A DNA stretch of 5,159 nt, from assembly GCA_020853515.1 (NCBI GenBank), contig JADYYU010000257.1, forward strand, positions 1 through 5,159. The letters are read 5' to 3'. A model generated the notes under the pieces. That model saw nothing but the letters and a program-made list of their open reading frames with translations, was not told where the DNA came from and made no database searches. The position numbers and the translations under genes were made by a program. Every line of letters begins with the position of its first letter. Position 1 is the first letter of the stretch. This document shows, one piece after another, positions 1 through 5,159 of the stretch. The DNA comes from Chitinophagaceae bacterium (GTDB taxonomy: Bacteria; Bacteroidota; Bacteroidia; Chitinophagales; Chitinophagaceae).

Positions 1-1058
1 AATCCCTGGACCTGGACAGCGGAGCTTACCGGCTTTTGACAATAAAGGATTCAAGTAATTGTATAAAAATGCTGGATAGTACATTGCTTATTCATACCGA
101 GCCGGTTTCGCTGACCTATGATACAATGACTTATTACTGCAACAGCAATTTTGCTTCACTTCCCATTCACCTGAAAGGCAAAAGTAGCTGGGTGATTCAG
201 CTTGAGCATGACGGAGTCATTACAAATGTAGTGAAATCAAATAAAGAAGATTCCCTGCATATTCAGTCCGGTATTTCCAGAATTGTCAGCATTCAGGACG
301 GCAATAACTGTATTGTTCAAATAAAGGACAGTATCTTATTGAATTCATTTAAGCAATTATCTGCTAACGTGTTTACAGGTATGTTTGATTGCAATACAAA
401 CCAAAAGGCTATTGATTTACATGCAGCCGGTAATATGCCGCTACTGGTTTACGGGCATAGTGGTGCTCAGCAGTTTACCGGCACCTATGTGCAATTTCCG
501 CAGCAGTATTTACTATCGCCGGGCACCTTTGCGATTGATAGCATCGTTGATGCCAAATTGTGCAGATTACAGAACATTTACAGTGCACAAGTGATCAATG
601 ATACGATTGATGTGAGCGATCTTTTTCAGGATAAATTTACATTAAAAACCAGTCAGCTTTCTACTCAAAGATATTACTGGTATCTGAATGATGTGCTGTA
701 TCGCGAAACGGCCGGGCCATACGTTGACATAGACAGAAGTGGTCTGTATGATTTGGGTATCTACAATACTAATAATTGTTTTTTGAAAACAAAAAAACTC
801 AAGGTAGATCTGGGAAAAATGTTGCTTTTCCCTAACCCGGCTGATGATAAATTGACTGTCATGATGCAATTCGATCCCGGTGAATCCGTTCAGTACTTTC
901 TCGCAGACCTCACTGGCAAGAAAATTCTGAGTGGATCATTGCAGAACGGTAAAAACCTGATTTTGCTCCCGGAAATGCCCAAAGGAGTGTATATTTTGCA
1001 GTTAATGACCAATTTAAACAATGTCAATTATCCGCCTCAACGCATACTTAAAAATTAG
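1..1058 (+). CDS. Secreted multi-domain surface protein with Ig-like modules and T9SS type A C-terminal sorting domain (3' part; start lies upstream)
   Basis: The reading frame is open from base 3 to the TAG at 1056-1058 and gives 351 residues with no start of its own. The first in-frame start-like codon (TTG at 36) falls inside a conserved strand, so the gene begins before the window. The fragment opens with the end of an Ig/SprB-type module (G-A-Y, then TIKDSSNC). Two Ig-like domains of about 84 residues follow, each ending in a D-x-x-x-C signature, then a shorter module with YYWYLN near its start and SGLYDLGIYNTNNC at its end. The last 79 residues (from MLLFPNPADDKL) are a T9SS type A sorting domain: FPNP, then L-A-D-L-T-G-K, then P-K-G-V-Y-I-L-Q. 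Family knowledge: such proteins cross the outer membrane by T9SS and lose this domain at the surface, often becoming anchored there. No catalytic domain is visible in this part, so an adhesin or structural role is likely but unproven; an enzyme domain could lie upstream. Confidence 0.88.
   Translation, partial: SLDLDSGAYRLLTIKDSSNCIKMLDSTLLIHTEPVSLTYDTMTYYCNSNFASLPIHLKGKSSWVIQLEHDGVITNVVKSNKEDSLHIQSGISRIVSIQDGNNCIVQIKDSILLNSFKQLSANVFTGMFDCNTNQKAIDLHAAGNMPLLVYGHSGAQQFTGTYVQFPQQYLLSPGTFAIDSIVDAKLCRLQNIYSAQVINDTIDVSDLFQDKFTLKTSQLSTQRYYWYLNDVLYRETAGPYVDIDRSGLYDLGIYNTNNCFLKTKKLKVDLGKMLLFPNPADDKLTVMMQFDPGESVQYFLADLTGKKILSGSLQNGKNLILLPEMPKGVYILQLMTNLNNVNYPPQRILKN
138..779 (+). repeat. Divergent tandem Ig-like/PKD-like protein modules of about 72-84 residues
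   Basis: Module-end cysteines fall at bases 57-59, 309-311, 561-563 and 777-779, which is a spacing of 84, 84 and 72 codons. The two complete modules each have one further cysteine exactly 57 residues before the module-end cysteine (138-140 with 309-311, and 390-392 with 561-563), as expected for a disulfide joining the two sheets of an Ig-like fold. Each module end has the shape G-x-[YFS]-x-[ILV]-x-[SI]-x-D-x-x-x-C or close to it. The third module lacks the first cysteine. Similarity is at the protein level only; the DNA copies are not close repeats, so this is an old duplication and not a recombination-prone array. Confidence 0.6.
819..1055 (+). other. T9SS type A (Por secretion) C-terminal sorting domain of the surface protein
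   Basis: This is the terminal domain of the preceding gene. It starts with the LLFPNPADDKL motif, usual at the first strand of type A sorting domains. A middle strand follows with a D-L-T-G-K turn, and then the closing P-K-G-V-Y-I-L-Q-L motif. The chain ends in a basic tail, RILKN. A length of about 79 residues is normal for the family. The order of motifs and the position at the extreme C-terminus make this the most secure domain call in the window, and it is the main reason for placing the DNA in the Bacteroidota. Confidence 0.9.
1055..1058. other. Convergent overlap of stop codons (TTAG)
   Basis: The TAG stop of the surface-protein gene (1056-1058, + strand) and the TAA stop of the glycosyltransferase gene (1057-1055, - strand) share a four-base TTAG. 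There is therefore no intergenic space between the two transcription units. I looked on both sides for a GC-rich hairpin followed by a T-run and found none, so each transcript probably reads into the 3' end of the other or stops by another mechanism. Confidence 0.85.
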
Positions 1059-2191
1059 CGCAAAAGACTCTTTACCTTTTCGAGGTACCTAGCTGAATAG
1101 ATAGCGGCGTTTTCGATTTTAGATGCTGTAATGGCGTTCATCTTATAACGTTGAATGTCTTCACGGTTCAATTGTTTGATTTTGGCAGCCAGGCTTTCCG
1201 GCGAAAAATCGTCACTCACCACTCCCAGATCATATTGGTCTACCACTGCTTTCATTTCAGCCGAAGGGCCAATGGCAATGGCTAGTTTTGCCTGTATAAA
1301 TTCATACAATTTATTTGGCAGCGCATGTGCGTAATTGAAATTATTTGGGCGCAAAAGAAACAGTCCGATATCGTATGTATTAATAAATGGAATGATGCGG
1401 TCAAAATCTACGGGTGGAAGGAAGTTTACATTGCTTGTTTTTTGGGCATATGCCTGCAGGTAATTCAGATAGGCTTCATTTCCCCGGCTTACAGTTCCCA
1501 TAATATCAAGTTGATAATGACTGCCCAGCAGGTACATTACGTCTATCATGTCTTCAATATGACGTGATTGCATCAGTGCGCCATGGTATATCAGTTTAAT
1601 AATCCCCGTGTTGCTGACGGGTGCAACATCAGATTGTATGGCCACGTTGGGTACTACCAGAGATTCTTTCCCAAATTCCTGCTTGCATTTTTGTGCTATC
1701 CCATCGCATACATTCACCAACAGATCGATATCCATAAGATATTTTTGATAAAGTGTAAAGGGATACCGGCCAATAGTTTCCTTCCATCCGCCAATATCTT
1801 CAAATTCCAAAGGATGGTATTCGTGTGCATTATAGACAGCAGTAAAATTTAATTTCTTTTTTAATCTGCTAAGCAGTGGCAAATAATTCGGTTCGTGAAT
1901 AATGATCACATCAAAACGGGCTGCTTCTATAAATTTTTCAATTGCAGGCGAGTATTCAGCAATGTGCTTCGTTAGTTTTTTATAAAAGAGTCTTCTGAAA
2001 ATTGCATTTAGGATCTTAGTTATAAAAGACTGGCTTTCAGAGATGGAACGATAATGGATTGCCTGGTCGGTCGGTTTACTCGTGCCGATAGCGGTGATTT
2101 CAAAGTCGTGCTGAAATGTTTGAAATTCCCTGATCATTCTGGGGCCATTATGTAAAGTTCTGTTGGTCAGAATGAGCATTTTAGGCTTCAT
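1055..2191 (-). CDS. GT-B fold glycosyltransferase, family 4-like (surface polysaccharide assembly)
   Basis: The 378-residue product has the usual length for a GT4-type transferase, which moves a sugar from a nucleotide donor to a lipid-linked glycan at the cytoplasmic face of the inner membrane. The N-terminal Rossmann half starts with the strand KMLILTN, has a second strand near 94-98 (DVIIIHEP) and a Y-N-A-H-E motif at 120-124, a typical acceptor-side loop. The C-terminal donor half has YHGAL at 202-206, followed by SRHIEDMI. The donor-binding motif ALPNKLYEFIQAKLAIAIG spans 290-308, with E297 at the place of the conserved glutamate of the GT4 EAM motif. The first glutamate of the classical EX7E pair is His289, as happens in transferases with a PNKLYE-type motif. 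The ATG at 2191 lies 5 nt after the acetyltransferase stop and keeps the first strand complete; the ATG at codon 5 would cut it. No Shine-Dalgarno is evident. Donor and acceptor sugars cannot be told from sequence. Confidence 0.88.
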   Translation of the reverse strand: MKPKMLILTNRTLHNGPRMIREFQTFQHDFEITAIGTSKPTDQAIHYRSISESQSFITKILNAIFRRLFYKKLTKHIAEYSPAIEKFIEAARFDVIIIHEPNYLPLLSRLKKKLNFTAVYNAHEYHPLEFEDIGGWKETIGRYPFTLYQKYLMDIDLLVNVCDGIAQKCKQEFGKESLVVPNVAIQSDVAPVSNTGIIKLIYHGALMQSRHIEDMIDVMYLLGSHYQLDIMGTVSRGNEAYLNYLQAYAQKTSNVNFLPPVDFDRIIPFINTYDIGLFLLRPNNFNYAHALPNKLYEFIQAKLAIAIGPSAEMKAVVDQYDLGVVSDDFSPESLAAKIKQLNREDIQRYKMNAITASKIENAAIYSARYLEKVKSLLR

Positions 2192-2196
2192 ATTGC

Positions 2197-2733
2197 TTAG
2201 TTATGTTGGTTTAATTCCCTGATAATTTTTGCGGGTACGCCTGCTATAACCACATTGGAAGGGAATGATTTCGTAACGACGCTGTTGGCCCCTACGGTTA
2301 CGTTATCGCCCAGTACTACACCCGGTAAAATCGTTACATTTCCGCCGATCCAGCAATTCCGACCGATTTTTACAGATTTCAATTCGAATTTATTTCTGTC
2401 CGTGAAATCGTGATTCGCAGTCTGGATATTAATATTCCATGCCCAGATAGTATCATCGCCGATTTCGAGAGTCGAGCCGTCTGCAATGCCAATATAACAG
2501 CCGCCGCTTACAGCAAAACTTTGCAATACTCCTTTATTGCTGCGGTTAAAACGAATATTATGATAGCCGGATACCAGGGTGGTATAATGCACCGGATGTG
2601 GAACATCCCCATTTATGCCATAAATTTTCTGAAATATCCAGTTGGTATAAAATACCTGGGGCGATATATCGAGATAATAGGATGAACCGATTAACTTATA
2701 AAATCGTTTCACTATTTTTCCTAAGAATGTCAT
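2197..2733 (-). CDS. Left-handed beta-helix (hexapeptide repeat) O-acetyltransferase, WcaF/maltose-acetyltransferase-like
   Basis: The 178-residue product has two stretches of hexapeptide repeats: about 81-104 (IGIADG, LEIGDD) and about 121-154 (VKIGRN, CWIGGN, VTILPG, VVLGDN, VTVGAN). Between them is a loop with the N-H-D-F motif, where H108 is the probable catalytic base. The chain closes with the cap A-G-V-P-A-K-I-I-R. These are the marks of trimeric acyl-CoA-dependent acetyltransferases of the WcaF/Maa/NodL type, which decorate polysaccharide sugars in the cytoplasm. The first 60 residues are not helical repeats; they are basic and aromatic and may contact the membrane or the acceptor. 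It does not look like the WlbB/WbpD N-acetyltransferases, whose beta-helix begins near residue 1. The start ATG overlaps the flippase stop as ATGA, so the two are probably translationally coupled. The substrate is not known. Confidence 0.85.
   Translation of the reverse strand: MTFLGKIVKRFYKLIGSSYYLDISPQVFYTNWIFQKIYGINGDVPHPVHYTTLVSGYHNIRFNRSNKGVLQSFAVSGGCYIGIADGSTLEIGDDTIWAWNINIQTANHDFTDRNKFELKSVKIGRNCWIGGNVTILPGVVLGDNVTVGANSVVTKSFPSNVVIAGVPAKIIRELNQHN
2730..2733 (-). other. ATGA start/stop overlap joining flippase and acetyltransferase genes
   Basis: Read on the - strand, the bases ATGA hold the acetyltransferase start (ATG) and the flippase stop (TGA). This four-base overlap settles the acetyltransferase start and suggests termination-reinitiation coupling. 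No separate ribosome binding site is visible in the last codons of the flippase, which are AT-rich. Confidence 0.75.
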
Positions 2734-4214
2734 TTACGGAGTATGTTGTAAATTTTATGGCCAAATATAGGTATTTTATCAAATACGCTTTTATATAATT
2801 CAATTTCAATGTATTTACTTCTGATGAAATAGAAAAACAGCAGGGGTAAGGTGGATATGCCGGCAATAACAAAAGTATATAAATTTGGCAGGCCTGCATA
2901 GTACATAATCACTCTGCTAATGCCGATGACAATCGTGGAGACGGCCACAATCTTAAACAGCCTTACAGAGTCGATATAATCACTATATCTCACTTTTAAT
3001 TGTCTCACGGTAATATGTAGTTGCATAAATGCCAATACATACACGCTGATTATTGTTGCGACCGCACAACCTAGTATGCCCAGGTATTCGGATAGTAATA
3101 AATTCAGGACAATGTTGACGATAATAAATACTAAAAAACTGATCAGCACATACTTTGATTTTTTAAGCAGAATCAGCACATCGGTGTAGTTTTGAAAACG
3201 AATAAATAAAGCAAAAGTGAAAACTATAAAAATTTTATAACTGTCAATATATCTGTCTGACAGGTAGATGAGGATAAATTCTTTACTATAGAAAATGAAG
3301 AAAATGGCGACCGGAAAAAGTAGAATCGCTGTAGTAGTGATAATTTTTTTCTTCATGCTTGCAATGGCGGCAAAGTTACTTTGTTGAATATTGACCGACA
3401 TGTCAGCCATGAAAATGGTAGAGATAGTAGCATACATCACACCGATCATGGGTAGTTCTATGCTGCCATTCCTGTAAACTGCATATTGTGATTCATTAAA
3501 GTAAGTACTAATGATAAATAAAGCAATATAGGAGTAAGAATTTCCAAGTAATTCCACAAGATATAAGGGGAGTCCAACCTTGAATATCTCTCTTACCACC
3601 GATCGGTCAAACTTGCCTCCAAGTAGTTTCATCTTATTGAGTACAAAAAGCTGAATCAGACTGCTGACGATCAATTCAAAAGCAAAAATCAGCAATAATA
3701 AGGTCAGTGAATTAAATAAACGGATCGCGATCAAAGCCAGACATAATTTGGTGAAATTAGTAGCAATTACCAGAATCATTAAAAATTTTGTCTTACCTAC
3801 CTTAATCATGGCTTGTTTAAGCACTTCATTGAGTTTACTCCCAATGATACTGACAGCAAAAACTTTTAGCAAAACGCCCAGTAATTCATTGTCAAAAATT
3901 TGTGTTGCGAAATAAGAGAACAGAAAGCAGATTATAGTCCCGGCAACCCCGCCTACAAAAGTAAAAACAAGTACTGTCTTCAAACTGCTCTCGAAATTTT
4001 TTTCAATATTCGCAAAGAACATCATCGCTATCTGTATAATGGCTACTGACGTGACTATGCTGATAACATCAGAAATCATGATCGTTTGAAGAAATGAACC
4101 GTAAATATTTTTCTCTAAGGCCCTGGCAAGGTAAGGAGTGAATAAAAACCCTATAATCAGATTAACACCCTGTGAGATGGTTAAAAGAATGACACTGACG
4201 GCCTTTTTACTCAT
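2730..4214 (-). CDS. Wzx-like polysaccharide flippase (MOP/MATE-superfamily, oligosaccharide-lipid translocase)
   Basis: The 494-residue product is strongly hydrophobic, with about 14 likely membrane helices (roughly 5-27, 41-67, 78-104, 111-130, 143-165, 168-193, 211-237, 250-272, 290-309, 324-340, 352-375, 378-401, 418-440, 443-464). The N-terminus has the family pattern: a first helix, then F-T-P-Y-L-A-R-A-L and an I-Y-G-S-F-L turn, as in Polysacc_synt proteins where a 'Y/G-x-F/Y' motif follows the first helix. A KVGLPLYL motif at 212-219 opens the second half, in line with the two-bundle layout. Such proteins flip undecaprenyl-linked repeat units to the periplasmic face. The gene looks more AT-rich than its neighbours, which is common for wzx genes and reflects hydrophobic codons. 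The ATG at 4214 is 30 nt after the dehydrogenase stop. A relative such as a teichuronic acid or lipid III flippase cannot be excluded, but the neighbours favour surface polysaccharide export. Confidence 0.88.
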   Translation of the reverse strand: MSKKAVSVILLTISQGVNLIIGFLFTPYLARALEKNIYGSFLQTIMISDVISIVTSVAIIQIAMMFFANIEKNFESSLKTVLVFTFVGGVAGTIICFLFSYFATQIFDNELLGVLLKVFAVSIIGSKLNEVLKQAMIKVGKTKFLMILVIATNFTKLCLALIAIRLFNSLTLLLLIFAFELIVSSLIQLFVLNKMKLLGGKFDRSVVREIFKVGLPLYLVELLGNSYSYIALFIISTYFNESQYAVYRNGSIELPMIGVMYATISTIFMADMSVNIQQSNFAAIASMKKKIITTTAILLFPVAIFFIFYSKEFILIYLSDRYIDSYKIFIVFTFALFIRFQNYTDVLILLKKSKYVLISFLVFIIVNIVLNLLLSEYLGILGCAVATIISVYVLAFMQLHITVRQLKVRYSDYIDSVRLFKIVAVSTIVIGISRVIMYYAGLPNLYTFVIAGISTLPLLFFYFIRSKYIEIELYKSVFDKIPIFGHKIYNILRK

Positions 4215-4233
4215 TGATATTTCTTAAACGCGG

Positions 4234-4241
4234 CAAATATA
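4234..4241 (-). promoter_or_regulatory. Possible Bacteroidota -7 box (TATATTTG) before the flippase gene
   Basis: The - strand reads TATATTTG, a full match to the Bacteroidota -7 consensus TAnnTTTG. It lies in the only intergenic gap of the operon, 19 nt before the flippase ATG. No TTTG or TTG element is apparent at the expected distance upstream, and TAnnTTTG matches also occur by chance inside the flippase coding region. It could be an internal promoter giving a very short leader, or it could be coincidence. Confidence 0.3.
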
Positions 4242-4244
4242 CTT

Positions 4245-5159
4245 TTATTGTTTGTACATTCTTTCGATAATATCTACCACCTTCAGGCCTTCAAGGGCAT
4301 TGGTGGTAATGGTTGAACGGTTTTTAAGCACATCTACCACATTTTCGATCACATAATGATGATTTGCGGCGCTGCCTTTGTAGGCGCCATAATCGTTGCC
4401 GGGGTTGGTAGGTGCCAGTTCGGGCATTTCATAATCTTTAATATGGCATACTTCTACCTTGTCCATATACTGACCGCCAATTTTTACACTACCATGTTCT
4501 GCAATAATAGTCATGGAGCTTTCCAGATTTTTATCCCAGATTGAAGTTGAGAAATTCATACAACCCAGTCCCCCGTTTACAAAGTCGAAGCTGATCACAC
4601 CGCTATCTTCTATAAATTCGGTCAGATGCGCATGGTTGAAATTTGTAAATCTGGAATTGATGTTTTCAATATCACCGAACAACCAGTATAGCAAATCGAT
4701 AAAATGCGAAAACTGCGTAAATAGCGTTCCGCCATCCAGTTCTTTCGAACCATGCCAGTTACCGGGCTTGTAATAGCGGTTGTCGCGGTTCCAATAGCAG
4801 TTCAGTTGCACCATAAATATTTTACCCAGTTTGCCACTATCGATCACCGACTTGATCCATTCGCTAGGTGGACTGTAACGGTTTTGCATAACGGCAAAAA
4901 CCTGCTTATGCACATTCAGAGCTTTATAAATCACTTTTTCGGCATCCTGCTTATTCAGTGCCATCGGTTTTTCAATCACTATATGCTTTTTGGCATCCAG
5001 ACATTTCATGGCATACTCAGCATGATATCCATTGGGCGTGGCAATGTTCACTACATCAATGCCGGCGGCTTCTTCGCTTTGCAAAAAAGCATCGATGTCA
5101 TTAAAAAAAGAGCAGTCATATTTTTCAATTCCGAGCGTTGATTTTTCTTTAATATCGAT
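4245..5159 (-). CDS. Gfo/Idh/MocA family NAD(P)-dependent sugar dehydrogenase, WlbA/WbpB-like (N-terminus outside the window)
   Basis: The frame is open from the window edge to the TAA at 4247-4245 and gives 304 residues with no ATG near the beginning. The TTG at 5084 sits inside the Rossmann domain, so it is not a start, and roughly 40-50 N-terminal residues including the GxGxxG nucleotide loop are missing. Visible in order (numbered from the window edge): VVNIATPNGYHAEYA (36-50); EKPMAL (63-68) with the family's catalytic lysine K64; QNRY (92-95); NWHGSKELDGG (134-144); and the H-F-I-D motif with the probable catalytic H152. The YYKPGNWHG...DGG stretch before H-F-I-D-L-L-Y-W-L resembles WlbA/WbpB, which oxidise C3 of UDP-GlcNAc-uronic acid on the way to 2,3-diamino sugars. 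A nucleotide-sugar dehydrogenase role fits the flippase and transferase neighbours, but the exact substrate is inference; other Gfo/Idh/MocA sugar dehydrogenases share these motifs. Confidence 0.85.
   Translation of the reverse strand: MDIKEKSTLGIEKYDCSFFNDIDAFLQSEEAAGIDVVNIATPNGYHAEYAMKCLDAKKHIVIEKPMALNKQDAEKVIYKALNVHKQVFAVMQNRYSPPSEWIKSVIDSGKLGKIFMVQLNCYWNRDNRYYKPGNWHGSKELDGGTLFTQFSHFIDLLYWLFGDIENINSRFTNFNHAHLTEFIEDSGVISFDFVNGGLGCMNFSTSIWDKNLESSMTIIAEHGSVKIGGQYMDKVEVCHIKDYEMPELAPTNPGNDYGAYKGSAANHHYVIENVVDVLKNRSTITTNALEGLKVVDIIERMYKQ

Noticed and set aside
36..38. TTG as a possible start of the surface-protein gene
   Set aside because: The frame is open upstream and encodes the G-A-Y-R-L-L strand of an Ig/SprB-type module, and there is no signal peptide after the TTG.
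1083..1090. Perfect 8-base palindrome AGGTACCT near the convergent junction
   Set aside because: It is inside glycosyltransferase coding sequence (A-R-Y-L-E), is too short for a terminator stem, and has no loop or T-run.
1325..1852. Two adjacent + strand open frames (80 and 94 codons) opposite the glycosyltransferase gene
   Set aside because: They lie fully antisense to a well-supported gene, have no recognisable motifs, and their composition follows from the opposite strand's codons.
2870..2877. A further TAnnTTTG match on the - strand inside the flippase gene
   Set aside because: It is far from any start and such matches are expected by chance in AT-rich coding DNA; it serves as a warning about the weight of the other boxes.
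5082..5084. TTG as a possible start of the dehydrogenase
   Set aside because: It falls in the middle of the Rossmann domain; the frame continues to the window edge with plausible family sequence.
5103..5109. Run of seven A (T on the coding strand) in the dehydrogenase as a phase-variation site
   Set aside because: The frame is intact through it, it encodes ordinary S-F-F-N, and seven bases is short for a slippage switch.
4752..5141. A 129-codon + strand open frame opposite the dehydrogenase
   Set aside because: It is antisense to conserved Gfo/Idh/MocA motifs, and its product has no domain-like pattern.

Overview
The window looks like chromosomal DNA from a member of the Bacteroidota, possibly a Chitinophaga- or Sphingobacteria-like lineage; rank below phylum is a guess. 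The grounds are a type IX secretion (T9SS) C-terminal sorting domain, the absence of clear Shine-Dalgarno sequences before the starts that can be checked, moderately AT-rich composition, and a TAnnTTTG box of the Bacteroidota promoter type. Coding density is close to complete and there is no gene-free stretch over 300 bases. No tRNA, rRNA, CRISPR array, insertion sequence or attachment site was seen.

Left part (1-1058, + strand): the 3' end of a large gene for a secreted cell-surface protein. The visible 351 residues hold a run of divergent Ig-like/PKD-like modules of about 80 residues, followed by a T9SS type A sorting domain.

Right part (1055-5159, - strand): four tightly packed genes read from right to left. 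They are a Gfo/Idh/MocA sugar dehydrogenase (N-terminus outside the window), a Wzx-like polysaccharide flippase, a left-handed beta-helix O-acetyltransferase and a GT-B glycosyltransferase. Junctions are 30 nt, a 4-nt ATGA overlap and 5 nt, so they are probably one operon. The layout is that of the downstream end of a surface polysaccharide (O-antigen, capsule or exopolysaccharide) cluster: one enzyme modifies a nucleotide sugar, one transfers a sugar to the lipid-linked unit, one adds an acyl group, and the flippase moves the unit across the inner membrane. The polymerase, the initiating transferase and the rest of the sugar pathway would have to lie beyond position 5159 or elsewhere.

The operon and the surface-protein gene converge, and their stop codons overlap in one TTAG tetranucleotide with no room for a terminator between them. 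I see no clearly new system. The most interesting points are the pairing of a T9SS cargo gene with a WlbA/WbpB-like dehydrogenase cluster, the paired-cysteine Ig-like modules, and the terminator-free convergent junction.
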